Shown here: positions 23,884 to 36,099 of the stretch, one piece after another | How the letters are laid out: each line of letters starts with the position of its first letter | Numbering within the stretch: the first letter of the stretch is position 1 | Assembly (NCBI RefSeq): GCF_003945765.1 | Contig: NZ_CP027712.1 | Coordinates: forward strand, 2,666,001-2,730,000 | Length of the DNA: 64,000 bases | Reading direction: 5' to 3' | Source of the DNA: Pseudomonas chlororaphis subsp. chlororaphis | GTDB taxonomy: Bacteria > Pseudomonadota > Gammaproteobacteria > Pseudomonadales > Pseudomonadaceae | Notes under the pieces: generated by a model | The model's database searches: none | What the model was told of the DNA's origin: nothing | What the model saw: the letters and a program-made list of their open reading frames with translations, nothing else | Made by a program: the position numbers and the translations under genes

Positions 23884-24768
23884 ATGAAGAAATACACCAC
23901 GGTCTTAAGCCTCTTGCTGGCGATGACCGGTTGTACCAGCAGCAACCAAGACACCTCCGAGGCCAGGCTCACGGAGAAAGAGGGCTACGTCCTTTCGAAA
24001 GGCGAAAGGGCGGTGGCGAAGAACCATCGGATCCGTTTCCTGGTCCTGCACTACACCGCGCTCGATCAGGCGCAGTCCTTCGAAACGCTGACGCGATCGG
24101 AACACGTCAGCGCCAACTACCTGATTCCCGACCGGCCGAAGACCTACAAGGGCCTGCCGGTGGCCGACCAGTTGGTCGATGACCACGACCGGTCCTGGCA
24201 TGCGGGAGTGAGCCAGTGGAAGAACCGCAGCAACCTGAATGACACCTCGCTCGGGATCGAGATCGTCAACGCTGGCTGGGACCAGGACACCGGCCAGTTG
24301 CTGGGCGAGCCCTACAACGAGCGCCAGATAGAACTGCTGATCAGCCTGACCCGGGACCTGGTCAGGAAGTACGACATACAGCCGACGGACATCGTCGGGC
24401 ACTCGGATATCGCCCCCGGGCGCAAGATCGATCCGGGGCCGTTCTTTCCCTGGAAACGGCTTGCCGAAGCCGGCATTGGCGCCTGGCCCGACGAGCACAC
24501 CATCGACGACTACCTGACTCGCTTCAGCGTGTCGCCGCCGAGCATGGTCCAGGTCACGAAGGCGCTGCAAACCTATGGTTATGGCTATCTGGACCAACAA
24601 CCGGAAAGGGTGGTGGAAGCCTTCCAGATGCGCTTTAACCAGGAGAATGTCAGCGGGATCGTGGATATCCGCACAGCGGCCATCCTGTTTTCCCTGATCG
24701 ACAAATATCACGGCAAGGACAAGGCGAGCGCCATTCTGCTGCCGCCGGAAGTGGCGGCTCTCGGCTAG
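23884..24768 (+). CDS. N-acetylmuramoyl-L-alanine amidase lipoprotein (AmiD/AmpDh-like)
   Basis: 294-aa lipoprotein. The signal peptide ends in a lipobox with Cys 17 (LLAMTGC). The Amidase_2 domain has the zinc ligands His 56 (VLHYTA) and His 173 (IVGHSDIAPGRKIDPG, whose later Asp is the third ligand). A C-terminal PG_binding_1-type helical domain (about 220-290) follows. The lipidated form fits outer-membrane-attached AmiD or AmpDh2 rather than cytoplasmic AmpD. It removes stem peptides from muramyl residues in turnover. The gene follows the ATP-grasp operon on the same strand but with its own spacing, and is followed by a strong bidirectional terminator. Confidence 0.88.
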   Translation: MKKYTTVLSLLLAMTGCTSSNQDTSEARLTEKEGYVLSKGERAVAKNHRIRFLVLHYTALDQAQSFETLTRSEHVSANYLIPDRPKTYKGLPVADQLVDDHDRSWHAGVSQWKNRSNLNDTSLGIEIVNAGWDQDTGQLLGEPYNERQIELLISLTRDLVRKYDIQPTDIVGHSDIAPGRKIDPGPFFPWKRLAEAGIGAWPDEHTIDDYLTRFSVSPPSMVQVTKALQTYGYGYLDQQPERVVEAFQMRFNQENVSGIVDIRTAAILFSLIDKYHGKDKASAILLPPEVAALG

Positions 24769-24802
24769 GGGCACAGGTTTTCAGAGCCGTGTGGCCATCA
24801 TG

Positions 24803-24842
24803 AAAAAGCCCGCCGATCACGCAAGTGAAAGGCGGGCTTTTT
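24803..24842. terminator. Bidirectional rho-independent terminator
   Basis: AAAAAGCCCGCC (24803-24814) pairs perfectly with GGCGGGCTTTTT (24831-24842). The A and T tracts let it stop transcription of the amidase gene rightward and ilvE leftward. Confidence 0.92.
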
Positions 24843-24860
24843 GCTGCCGGGGGCGTCAGG

Positions 24861-25880
24861 TCAGACCTTGACGATCCAGCCGGCTGGCGCTTCGACGTCG
24901 CCGGTCTGTACCCCGGTCAGCTCTTTGTAGAGCTTCTGGGTGATCGGGCCGACTTCTTTTTCGCTGTAGAACACGTGCAGCTTGTCCTGGTACTCGATGC
25001 CGCCGATCGGCGTGATCACCGCGGCGGTGCCGCAGGCGCCGGCTTCCTTGAAGTCCGACAGCTTGTCGATCAGCACATCGCCTTCGATCACTTCCAGGCC
25101 CAGGCGGGTCTTGGCCAGTTCGATCAGCGACAGGCGAGTGATGCCCGGCAGTACCGACGGCGACTTCGGCGTGACGAATTTGTTATCAAAGGTGATGCCG
25201 AAGAAGTTGGCCGAACCGACTTCCTCGATCTTCGAGTGGGTCAAAGGGTCCAGGTAGATGCAGTCGGCGAAGTGCTTCTTCTTGGCTTCCGAACCTGGCA
25301 TCAGGCTGGCGGCGTAGTTGCCACCGACCTTGGCCGCGCCGGTGCCCTGGGGCGCCGCGCGATCGTAGGTGGAGATCAGGAAGTTGTGCGGGGTCAGGCC
25401 GCCCTTGAAGTAGGCGCCGACCGGAATGGCGAAGATCGAGAAGATGAACTCGGGGGCGGTACGTACGCCGATGTTGTCACCCACGCCGATCACGAACGGG
25501 CGCAGGTACAGCGCGCCGCCAGTGCCGTAAGGCGGGATGAAGCGTTCGTTGGCGCGTACCACTTGCTTGCACGCTTCGACAAACTGCTCGGTGGACACCT
25601 GCGGCATCAGCAGGCGCGCGCAGCTGCGCTGCATGCGGGCGGCGTTCTGGTCCGGGCGGAACAGGTTGATCGAACCGTCCTTGCAGCGGTAGGCCTTTAG
25701 GCCTTCGAAGCACTGCTGGCCATAGTGAAGGGCGGTGGAGCCTTCGCTGATGTGCAGCACGTTATCTTCGGTCAGGGTGCCTTTGTCCCACTCGCCGTTC
25801 CGCCAGTGCGACAGATAGCGCTTGTCTGTCTTGATGTAGTCAAAACCCAGCTTGTCCCAATTGATGCTTTCGTTACCCAT
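24861..25880 (-). CDS. ilvE: Branched-chain amino acid aminotransferase
   Basis: 339-aa class IV PLP aminotransferase that interconverts Leu/Ile/Val and their 2-oxo acids in the cytoplasm. Typical stretches: ALHYGQQCFEGLKAYRCKDG, GGALYLRPFVIGVG, GAAKVGGNYAASL carrying the PLP lysine, and the closing EVEAPAGWIVKV-like tail. Length matches the pseudomonad enzyme. It sits on the same strand as the bkd operon, whose 2-oxo acid substrates it produces, but REPIN DNA and a 290-bp gap separate them, so it has its own promoter. Confidence 0.95.
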   Translation of the reverse strand: MGNESINWDKLGFDYIKTDKRYLSHWRNGEWDKGTLTEDNVLHISEGSTALHYGQQCFEGLKAYRCKDGSINLFRPDQNAARMQRSCARLLMPQVSTEQFVEACKQVVRANERFIPPYGTGGALYLRPFVIGVGDNIGVRTAPEFIFSIFAIPVGAYFKGGLTPHNFLISTYDRAAPQGTGAAKVGGNYAASLMPGSEAKKKHFADCIYLDPLTHSKIEEVGSANFFGITFDNKFVTPKSPSVLPGITRLSLIELAKTRLGLEVIEGDVLIDKLSDFKEAGACGTAAVITPIGGIEYQDKLHVFYSEKEVGPITQKLYKELTGVQTGDVEAPAGWIVKV

Positions 25881-26049
25881 GACACCCTCTATCGCTTAAC
25901 AACCGTCGCAACGGCTCAAGGCTTCTGACGTTTTTTGGATGGGCACAACAATACTGCATTCCGGGGGGGCACCGCATCCCGGGCGATGGGAGGGGCAGCA
26001 AAAAAACCTGGCCTGCTCATGAACCCTCCTGTCGTCCCGTGGAGCGCCC

Positions 26050-26152
26050 TGTAGCCGCTGCCGAAGGCTGCGATCGGCCTCGAAGAGGACGTGCTCTTGA
26101 GATCCTTGAAGGCCCTGCGGGCCTTATCGCAGCCTGCGGCAGCGGCTACAGG
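26050..26152. repeat. REPIN (GTAGCCGCTGCCGA family)
   Basis: GTAGCCGCTGCCGAAGGCTG at the left faces GCAGCCTGCGGCAGCGGCTAC at the right, with imperfect arms inside. It is the first of six such elements in the window. Confidence 0.82.
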
Positions 26153-26173
26153 GGTTGCCTCCCGGTGTGGCGT

Positions 26174-27565
<1,392 letters not shown>

Positions 27566-27568
27566 GAG

Positions 27569-28867
27569 TTACTCCAGAAACAGGCTGGCGGGTTGTTCGA
27601 GCAGGCCGCGAATGGCCTGGATGAAGAGCGCCGCGTCCATGCCGTCGACCACCCGGTGATCGAAGGAACTGGAGAGGTTCATCATCTTGCGGACCACGAT
27701 CTGGCCTTTGATCACCATCGGCCGTTCGACGATCTTGTTCACCCCGACGATCGCCACTTCCGGCAGGTTCAGCACCGGCGTGCTGACGATGCCGCCCAGG
27801 GCGCCGAGGCTGGTCAGGGTGATGGTCGAGCCGGACAGTTCGTCGCGGGCCGCCTTGCCGCTGCGCGCGGCTGTAGCCAGGCGAGAGATTTCCGCGGCGC
27901 TGTCCCACAGGCTGCGGGCTTCGGCATGACGCACCACCGGCACCATCAGGCCGACGTCGCTTTGCGTGGCCACCCCGACATGCACCGCGCCGTGGCGGGT
28001 GATGACCTGGGCTTCGTCGTCGTAACGCGCGTTGATCTGCGGGAAGTCGCGCAGGGCCACGACCAGGGCCCGCACCAGGAATGGCAACAGGGTCAGCTTG
28101 CCGCGGGTGGCGCCGTGTTTTTCATTGAGGTGCGCGCGCAGTTCTTCCACGGCGGTGACGTCGATTTCCTCGACATAACTGAAGTGGGCGGCGCGCTGGG
28201 TGGCTTCCTGCATGCGCTGGGCGATCTTGCGGCGCATGCCGATCACCGGGATCTGCTCTTCGTCGTGACGCTGGGCATAGCCGGACGGCGCCGAGCCGCT
28301 CTGGGCGCGCTGATTGCCCTGGGCCAGGTAGGCGTCCAGGTCTTCGTGGAGGATGCGGCCGGCCGGGCCGCTGCCTTGCACCAGGCGCAGCTGGATGCCC
28401 AGGTCCAGCGCATGCTTGCGCACGGCCGGGGAGGCCAGCGGGCGCTCGTCGGCGTCGCGGGCTACTGGCATTTGGGGCGCTTGTGGCACGGGGCGGCAAG
28501 CGGCGGCGGGTTTGCTTTCGACCACTGGCGCGGCTTCGACCTTGGGCGCTGCTACCGCGGGTGCTGCTTCTTTAATAACCGCGGGTTCCTTGACCAGTTG
28601 ATCGGAGGCCTTGAGGTTGCCGGCGCCTTCGACCTCGATGCTGATCAACACACTGCCCACCGCCATCACTTCGCCGGGCTGGCCGCCCAGGGATAGGACC
28701 TTGCCGTGCACCGGGGAGGGGATATCGACCATGGCCTTGTCGGTCATGACGTCGGCCAGCACCTGGTCCTCGACCACCAGGTCGCCGACCTTGACGTGCC
28801 ACTGCGCCAGTTCTACTTCTGCGATGCCTTCGCCGATGTCCGGCATCTTGATTACGTGCGTGCCCAT
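27569..28867 (-). CDS. bkdB: Branched-chain 2-oxoacid dehydrogenase E2 (dihydrolipoyl transacylase)
   Basis: 432-aa E2 core. Lipoyl domain residues 1-80 with the lipoylated Lys 44 in DKAMVDIPS. An Ala/Pro-rich linker, then the E3/E1-binding domain about 143-182 (LASPAVRKHALDLG). The catalytic domain about 200-432 ends near SFDHRVVDG, which holds the active-site His-Asp. It transfers the acyl group from decarboxylated 2-oxo acids to CoA. It begins directly after bkdA2, with only a one-base junction, so it is tightly co-translated. Confidence 0.97.
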   Translation of the reverse strand: MGTHVIKMPDIGEGIAEVELAQWHVKVGDLVVEDQVLADVMTDKAMVDIPSPVHGKVLSLGGQPGEVMAVGSVLISIEVEGAGNLKASDQLVKEPAVIKEAAPAVAAPKVEAAPVVESKPAAACRPVPQAPQMPVARDADERPLASPAVRKHALDLGIQLRLVQGSGPAGRILHEDLDAYLAQGNQRAQSGSAPSGYAQRHDEEQIPVIGMRRKIAQRMQEATQRAAHFSYVEEIDVTAVEELRAHLNEKHGATRGKLTLLPFLVRALVVALRDFPQINARYDDEAQVITRHGAVHVGVATQSDVGLMVPVVRHAEARSLWDSAAEISRLATAARSGKAARDELSGSTITLTSLGALGGIVSTPVLNLPEVAIVGVNKIVERPMVIKGQIVVRKMMNLSSSFDHRVVDGMDAALFIQAIRGLLEQPASLFLE

Positions 28868-29926
<1,059 letters not shown>

Positions 29927-29927
29927 G

Positions 29928-31208
<1,281 letters not shown>

Positions 31209-31313
31209 TTAGCTGACAGTCATTCTTTGGGTAAAAGAAATCTTGTCCTACAACAATCATAGGCCGGGCCAAGGAGAATATTTATCTCTGTTTCGTTGCG
31301 CTCAGGATGATTT

Positions 31314-31330
31314 GCAGATAAAAAATCTGC
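31314..31330. promoter_or_regulatory. Candidate BkdR operator
   Basis: GCAGAT-AAAAA-ATCTGC is a perfect 6-bp-arm inverted repeat within AT-rich sequence between the divergent bkdR and bkdA1. BkdR of P. putida is known to bind this intergenic region at several sites. The assignment of this particular palindrome is inference. Confidence 0.45.
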
Positions 31331-31360
31331 ATAAACATAAAAAACAGGTTGATTTGTCTC

Positions 31361-31849
31361 ATGCGCAAACTGGACCGTACCGACATCGGCATTCTCAACA
31401 GCCTCCAGGAGAACGCCCGCATCACCAACGCCGACCTCGCCCGTTCGGTGAACCTTTCGCCCACCCCGTGCTTCAACCGCGTGCGCGCCATGGAGGAGCT
31501 GGGGCTGATCCGCGAGCAGGTGACCCTGCTGGATGCCGACCTGCTGGGGCTGCACGTCAACGTGTTCATTCACGTCAGCCTGGAGAAGCAGGTGGAAGAG
31601 GCGCTGCAGCATTTCGAAGAGGCCATCGCCGACCGCCCGGAAGTCATGGAGTGCTACCTGATGGCGGGCGATCCGGACTACCTGATCCGCGTGCTGGTGC
31701 CAACCATCCAGGCCCTGGAGCGCTTCATGATGGACTTCCTGACCAAGGTCCCCGGCGTGGCCAACATCCGCTCCAGCTTCGCCCTCAAGCAGGTGCGCTA
31801 CAAGACCGCGCTGCCGCTGCCGGCCAATGGCTTGACCCTGGGGAATTGA
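31361..31849 (+). CDS. bkdR: Lrp/AsnC-family activator of the bkd operon
   Basis: 162-aa Lrp-type regulator. Helix-turn-helix at about 5-55 ([18 protein letters not shown], then [18 protein letters not shown]) and RAM ligand domain about 70-150 ([30 protein letters not shown]). Sequence closely matches P. putida BkdR, which activates bkdA1 in response to L-branched-chain amino acids. The ATG of MRKLD is chosen over an upstream TTG because it is the conserved start. Confidence 0.95.
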   Translation: MRKLDRTDIGILNSLQENARITNADLARSVNLSPTPCFNRVRAMEELGLIREQVTLLDADLLGLHVNVFIHVSLEKQVEEALQHFEEAIADRPEVMECYLMAGDPDYLIRVLVPTIQALERFMMDFLTKVPGVANIRSSFALKQVRYKTALPLPANGLTLGN

Positions 31850-31882
31850 GCTTTATTGAGGGCGGGCAGGGCGGGACCGGCC

Positions 31883-31983
31883 TCATCGCGGGCAATCGAG
31901 CGTCGACCGGCCGCTCCTACAGAAGCACGCATATCTTCTGTAGGAGCGAGCGGGCGGCGATCCGACTTGCCCGCGATAGCAAT
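31883..31983. repeat. Long REP inverted pair (GTAGGAGCGAGCGGGC family)
   Basis: TCATCGCGGGCAATCGAGCG...GGCCGCTCCTACAGAAG on the left mirrors CTTCTGTAGGAGCGAGCGGG...CTTGCCCGCGATAGC on the right around a centre near 31930. Two REP units in head-to-head arrangement between bkdR and the convergent deacetylase gene. Confidence 0.72.
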
Positions 31984-32042
31984 CGACAGGTCGCCATCAC
32001 TCCCGGAGCGACCCACCGAACTTTCGTTCAACACATAACGCC

Positions 32043-32984
32043 TCAGTCGTTGTACGCCGCCTCGCTGTTGTCGATCAGCGGGTTGCTCTCCGTCAGCACG
32101 ATCTGCGCGATCCGGTCCTTGCGCATAAAGCTGACCTTCGGATGGGACTGGGCGTAGCGGATAAAACGCTCCACCGCTTCGACCATCGCCGGCGTGCCGC
32201 CGATCCGGTCGTGCAAGCTCACCGACATCATCCGCCGCCGGCTCGCGCCTTCGGCGTACAGGCGATCGAACTCCAGCACCAACTGCTGATAGAACTGCTC
32301 GGCGGAGAAGTGCCGGCCCTCGATCAGCACGATGTCGTTATTGCGCAGGGTGTAAGGCACCACGGCGAATTTCTTGCCACGCACCAGGGTAACGAAAGGT
32401 TCGTCACGGCTGACATCGTCGATGTGGTAGGTGAAATTCAGCTCCTGCAAGACCTTCAGGGTGTTGGGGCTGCGCCGCAGCCAGTTGGCGTTGTAGCCGA
32501 CCGAGCGCTGGCCGGTGAGCTTTTGCACTGCGTCCACGCCATCGCCGATGAACTGTTTTTCCTGGGCGTAGCTCATGTTGTAAGAGTCGGCCCAACGCAT
32601 GCCATGAGCCGCCACCTCGTGGCCACGCTCGGCGATGGCCTTGACCAGCTCCGGGTGTTTCAGCGCGGCTTCGCCGACCACATGGGAGGTGACCTTGATG
32701 CCGGTGCGGTCCCACAGATCGAGCAGGCGCCACAGGCCTTCCTTGTAGCCGTAGTCGAACCAGGTGTTGGCCGGCAGGTCGGGGTAACCCTTGGGCAGCG
32801 GGGTCCCGGAAAACGGGCTTTCGGCGCCCTCCGGCTGGCCACCGGTCTCGAACTGCATGGAAAACGACAGCACCAGTTGCGAGCCGTCCGGCCAAGGGCG
32901 CTCCTGGGCGAACGCCAGGGCCGGCGCCAGCAGGCTGAGGGCGAGCAGGCGCTTGAGCCAGCGCGAGTGTTTGTGGGGGGACAT
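32043..32984 (-). CDS. Secreted polysaccharide-deacetylase-fold protein (PuuE-like)
   Basis: 313-aa protein with a Sec signal peptide (LLALSLLAPALAFAQ, cleavage after about residue 26), so periplasmic or secreted. The NodB/CE4 fold is suggested by GHEVAAHGMRWADSYNM, by YNANWLRRSPNTLKVLQEL and by LHDRIGGTPAMVEA. The canonical TFDDG metal motif is not seen; motif 1 reads LSFSMQFETGG. HGxRWxD is the pattern of PuuE allantoinases and related enzymes that act without the standard Asp. Substrate is therefore unclear: a cell-wall or amide compound rather than classical chitin. No sugar-pathway genes lie nearby. Confidence 0.78.
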   Translation of the reverse strand: MSPHKHSRWLKRLLALSLLAPALAFAQERPWPDGSQLVLSFSMQFETGGQPEGAESPFSGTPLPKGYPDLPANTWFDYGYKEGLWRLLDLWDRTGIKVTSHVVGEAALKHPELVKAIAERGHEVAAHGMRWADSYNMSYAQEKQFIGDGVDAVQKLTGQRSVGYNANWLRRSPNTLKVLQELNFTYHIDDVSRDEPFVTLVRGKKFAVVPYTLRNNDIVLIEGRHFSAEQFYQQLVLEFDRLYAEGASRRRMMSVSLHDRIGGTPAMVEAVERFIRYAQSHPKVSFMRKDRIAQIVLTESNPLIDNSEAAYND

Positions 32985-33426
32985 GGTGGCACTCCTTGAG
33001 GAAAAAGTGCCGATAGGCTGGCATCAGGCTTTTTCCTGAAACATCCCCTCGAAGCCAGATCACCTTTAAAGAAAATTTACCAATCGAGTCGGGATGGAGC
33101 TTCCTGTGCGTGTTCAAGTTCAAGCGCGATGAGCTTGCCCGTTGAGTCGCCCACCGAGCCATAGCCGAGGTCTGGTTCTCCGTTCACAATGGGCCGTGGT
33201 CGACTCAATTGCGCAAGGAACACGGGGCCGCGTATTGGCGGACTGGGCGTTTGAGAACGCTCCGATTCTTCTGCTGCTACCGACCAGGAAAAACAGGTCC
33301 CGTAAAATACAGGCGCTTGCCTCTTTCTCGAGCGAATCATTCAAAGCCCAAGGCACTGATAAAAGCCATGCATAGGCTGTTATTGTCTTCTCATTGAAAT
33401 CTTCTACTTTGCTGGACATCTTCGCT
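32985..33426. other. Intergenic stretch without a recognised gene
   Basis: About 440 bp between the deacetylase gene and the regulator. A few short frames (the longest about 87 codons, on the minus strand) lack known motifs and ribosome sites. GC is lower than in flanking genes. An imperfect palindrome AGCCATGCATAGGCT at 33364-33378 sits about 50 bp before the regulator start and could be an operator. Confidence 0.4.
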
Positions 33427-34056
33427 ATGAAGAAAAACACGACCCCCGAGCAACAGGCGCTGATCAGTCAGCTGGAGCAAATTGCTGAAGGCTTGAGCCA
33501 GACCTTCAGCCCATTTTGCGAAGTGGTACTGCACGACCTGCGAGATCCCGAGCACGCCATACTGGCGATTCACAATAATCTTTCCGGCAGGATGGTTGGA
33601 CATCCCGCTACCGAGTTGGGACTTGCTCGAATTGCCGACCCTGCTTATCCCCAGGTAATTGCCAATTATCCCAATCATTTCAAAGATGGCCGCCAGGCCA
33701 AAAGCACATCGATTGGCATCAAGGATTCCACAGGGCGCTATGTGGCCGCGCTCTGTATGAATATCGACCTGACCCTGTTCAGAAGCCTGCAGGGCATGCT
33801 CGATCAGTTCGGGGCCTTCAGCGGCGAACGTCCCCATGAGTCGCTTGAGTCGAGCGGGGCAGAGTCGATTCGAGCGCGCATCGATCAGTTTGCCGCACGC
33901 ATGGCCACCACTCCCCGTGCCCTGAAGGCCGGCGATCGAAGGGCTCTGCTCCAGGAACTGAAGGAGTGCGGTCTGCTGGACATCAGAAAAGCCATGGAGA
34001 CGGTGGCTTCACACCTCGGCGTATCGCGCGCGACGGTGTATAGCGATACGAAGTGA
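33427..34056 (+). CDS. DauR/YheO-like transcriptional regulator
   Basis: 209-aa regulator. N-terminal PAS-like YheO domain (FCEVVLHDLRDPEHAILAIH, IADPAYPQVIANYPNHFKDG, GRYVAALCMNIDLT) and C-terminal helix-turn-helix (AMETVASHLGVSRATVYSDTK). DauR represses D-arginine catabolism and relatives control RidA and amino acid deaminase genes. The ATG of MKKN is used, as an in-frame TTG 33 bases upstream is weaker. Divergent or convergent placement: it faces RidA tail-to-tail. It likely senses the amino acid handled by the adjacent ammonia-lyase, transporter and RidA genes. Confidence 0.85.
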   Translation: MKKNTTPEQQALISQLEQIAEGLSQTFSPFCEVVLHDLRDPEHAILAIHNNLSGRMVGHPATELGLARIADPAYPQVIANYPNHFKDGRQAKSTSIGIKDSTGRYVAALCMNIDLTLFRSLQGMLDQFGAFSGERPHESLESSGAESIRARIDQFAARMATTPRALKAGDRRALLQELKECGLLDIRKAMETVASHLGVSRATVYSDTK

Positions 34057-34223
34057 TTGACACCTCATGCGCTCCTGGCCACACGGGGCAGCGTTGACCC
34101 GATCGGTAGATTGAAGCGATCGGCGTCAGACGTATCGTCCTCAATCCTGTGGGAAGTCGGCGCTTCCCGATCCAGCGATTGGCGCCAGGCATCGAGGTGC
34201 CTTTGCACCTCGACCCCGGTGGG

Positions 34224-34598
34224 TTACATGCGGGCCACAGCCTCAATCTCGACCAGATAGCCATGGTGCAGTTCTGGTACCGGCACTACGGCGCGCGCCG
34301 GACGATGGCTGCCCAACATTTCGCAATAGATCTCGTCGAAGGCTGGCCAATGCTTTATGCCCGCCACATACACAGTGACCTTGACCAAGTCAGAGGCAGT
34401 GCGGCCTGCGGCATTGAGAATCGCCAACAGATTGCTGAGGGCTATGTGTGCTTGTTCGGTGAACGAGGCTTCGATGTTGTGAGTGCCATCGGGACTGACG
34501 GGAAGCTGACCCGAAATGTACAGCGAGTCTTGGTGAATGACCGCTTGCGAGTAATGGCCGGCAGGAGGGGAAGCGGCATCGGTGCTTACAATTTTCAT
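34224..34598 (-). CDS. RidA-family enamine/imine deaminase
   Basis: 124-aa RidA/YjgF protein. Family marks: YSQAVIHQDSLYISGQLPVS (including the Tyr and Gln near the active site), ALSNLLAILNAAG, DLVKVTVYVAGIKHW and the catalytic Arg of GSHRPARAVVPV. It trimers and hydrolyses reactive enamine/imine products of PLP dehydratases. Co-oriented with and downstream of the dicarboxylate transporter and ammonia-lyase genes, so its natural substrate is probably the imine released by the ammonia-lyase (for example iminosuccinate). Confidence 0.9.
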   Translation of the reverse strand: MKIVSTDAASPPAGHYSQAVIHQDSLYISGQLPVSPDGTHNIEASFTEQAHIALSNLLAILNAAGRTASDLVKVTVYVAGIKHWPAFDEIYCEMLGSHRPARAVVPVPELHHGYLVEIEAVARM

Positions 34599-34699
34599 GA
34601 GTAACCTTATGTAGAGGGGAGCCGATGCGGTAGGCGATGCAACCCATCCGCTCCCGGTGTTCGATTGAATGGCGGGGTATGGTTTTTTGTAAGGGGCGG

Positions 34700-35965
34700 T
34701 TAAACGGCTTGCAGGCTTTTCTCGGTATCGTTTGCTGTCTCGATCGGGTCCTCATTACCCTGTCGCCCGATGACAGCGGTAGCGACGCCGCAGCCAAAGA
34801 CGTTGGTGGCGGTGCGCCCCATGTCCAGGACTGGATCAACGGCGAGGATGAGCAGCAGGCCCGCTTCCGGAAGGCCGATCATCGGCAGGCCCGCAGCCAG
34901 GACGACCAGCGAGCCGCGCGCCACCCCTGCAGTTCCTTTACTGATAACCAGCAGCGTCAACAGCACCATGATCTGGTGGGAGAACGTCATTTCGATGTTG
35001 TACGCCTGGGCGATGAACATCACGATGAAGGATTGGTACATCATCGAGCCGTCCAGGTTGAATGAGTAACCTAGCGGCAGGACGAAGCTGCTCACGCGCT
35101 TGTTGGCGCCGAACGTGTCCAGGGCGGCAATGGTTTTCGGGTACGCGGCCTCGCTGCTAGCCGTGGAGAACGCGATCAGCAGCGGTTCACGCAGGTGCTT
35201 GAACAGGTCCTTGATACGGGGCCCGAGGGCCAGATAGCCGGCAAGCGTGATCAGCGTCCAGAGTAGCGCCAAGCCGAGGAAATACTGCCCCACCATCTTG
35301 CCAAAGGTCACGACCATATCCAGGCCATGCACGGTGATAGTGGCGGCGATGGTTGCAAAAACGGCCAGGGGAGCCACATACATCACGTAGTCAGTGACCC
35401 TGAACATGACATTGGCCAGCTCTTCGAGGATATCCACGATGAACTGGCCTTTGCCCTTGACGAACGCCAGTGCGGATCCGAAGAACAGGGAAAACACAAC
35501 GATCTGCAGCACTTCGTTGCTACCCATTGCCTCAATGATGCTTCGAGGGAATACATGGGTGAGAAAGAGCGGCAGGCTAAAGGCGGAAGTGTTCAGGCCG
35601 CTATTCACTGCGTCACCGCTAACCGCCAGGTTCAGACCCGTTCCAGGCTGGAAAAAGTTGGCAAGGAGCAAGCCAATGGACAGCGATATCAGGGAAGCGA
35701 TCATGAACCAGGTAATGGCTTTGAAGCCAACGCGACCCATCGAACCGTTTCCCGACATGCTCGCCACGCCGGTAACCAGTGTGGCGAGCACCAGGGGGGC
35801 GATGACCATTTTGATCAGGCGTAAAAACACGTCAGTGACCAGGTTCAGGTATCCGGCAACTTCTTTGGCGGCCGCCGTATCGAGTTGACTATGAAGCATG
35901 CCCCCCAGAACGACGCCGGAAATCATCGCAATGACAATTGCTTTAACGAGAAGACGGCTTTTCAT
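34700..35965 (-). CDS. Dicarboxylate/amino acid:cation symporter (DAACS)
   Basis: About 421-aa inner-membrane symporter with the signature FSTASSEAAYPKTIAAL and GYSFNLDGSMMYQS, and GRTATNVFGCGVAT near the C-terminus (metal/substrate-binding NxxG-type motif). AAGAGG eight bases before the ATG supports the start; a GTG two codons earlier is alternative. The set with a hydroxyaspartate-type lyase suggests uptake of aspartate, hydroxyaspartate or another C4-dicarboxylic amino acid. Clearly distinct from the carrier at 1.2 kb (different C-terminus and motif SSEAAY). Confidence 0.88.
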   Translation of the reverse strand: MKSRLLVKAIVIAMISGVVLGGMLHSQLDTAAAKEVAGYLNLVTDVFLRLIKMVIAPLVLATLVTGVASMSGNGSMGRVGFKAITWFMIASLISLSIGLLLANFFQPGTGLNLAVSGDAVNSGLNTSAFSLPLFLTHVFPRSIIEAMGSNEVLQIVVFSLFFGSALAFVKGKGQFIVDILEELANVMFRVTDYVMYVAPLAVFATIAATITVHGLDMVVTFGKMVGQYFLGLALLWTLITLAGYLALGPRIKDLFKHLREPLLIAFSTASSEAAYPKTIAALDTFGANKRVSSFVLPLGYSFNLDGSMMYQSFIVMFIAQAYNIEMTFSHQIMVLLTLLVISKGTAGVARGSLVVLAAGLPMIGLPEAGLLLILAVDPVLDMGRTATNVFGCGVATAVIGRQGNEDPIETANDTEKSLQAV

Positions 35966-35984
35966 GTGCACCTCTTTCTTATTG

Positions 35985-36002
35985 TGGCTATATCTATAGC
36001 CA
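35985..36002. promoter_or_regulatory. Perfect palindrome upstream of the symporter
   Basis: TGGCTATA-TC-TATAGCCA, 8-bp arms and a 2-bp centre, about 20 bp before the symporter start within the 134-bp gap after the lyase gene. Too short and AT-rich for a terminator; an operator for the adjacent DauR-like regulator is plausible but unproven. Confidence 0.45.
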
Positions 36003-36099
36003 TGTTATCGGGCTGAATATGTTCATCGAATTTCGGCAAGACGATGCCGTCAGGCGCTGTTGAACGCCTGATGTTCTTCAATGGATAAAGCGCGCTGTC

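Noticed and set aside
31314..31330. Palindrome before bkdR as a terminator
   Set aside because: It is AT-rich and lies in a divergent promoter region, where a terminator makes little sense; listed as operator candidate instead.
33077..33375. Short overlapping frames on both strands before the DauR-like gene
   Set aside because: No ribosome site or recognisable domain; probably non-coding or decayed DNA.
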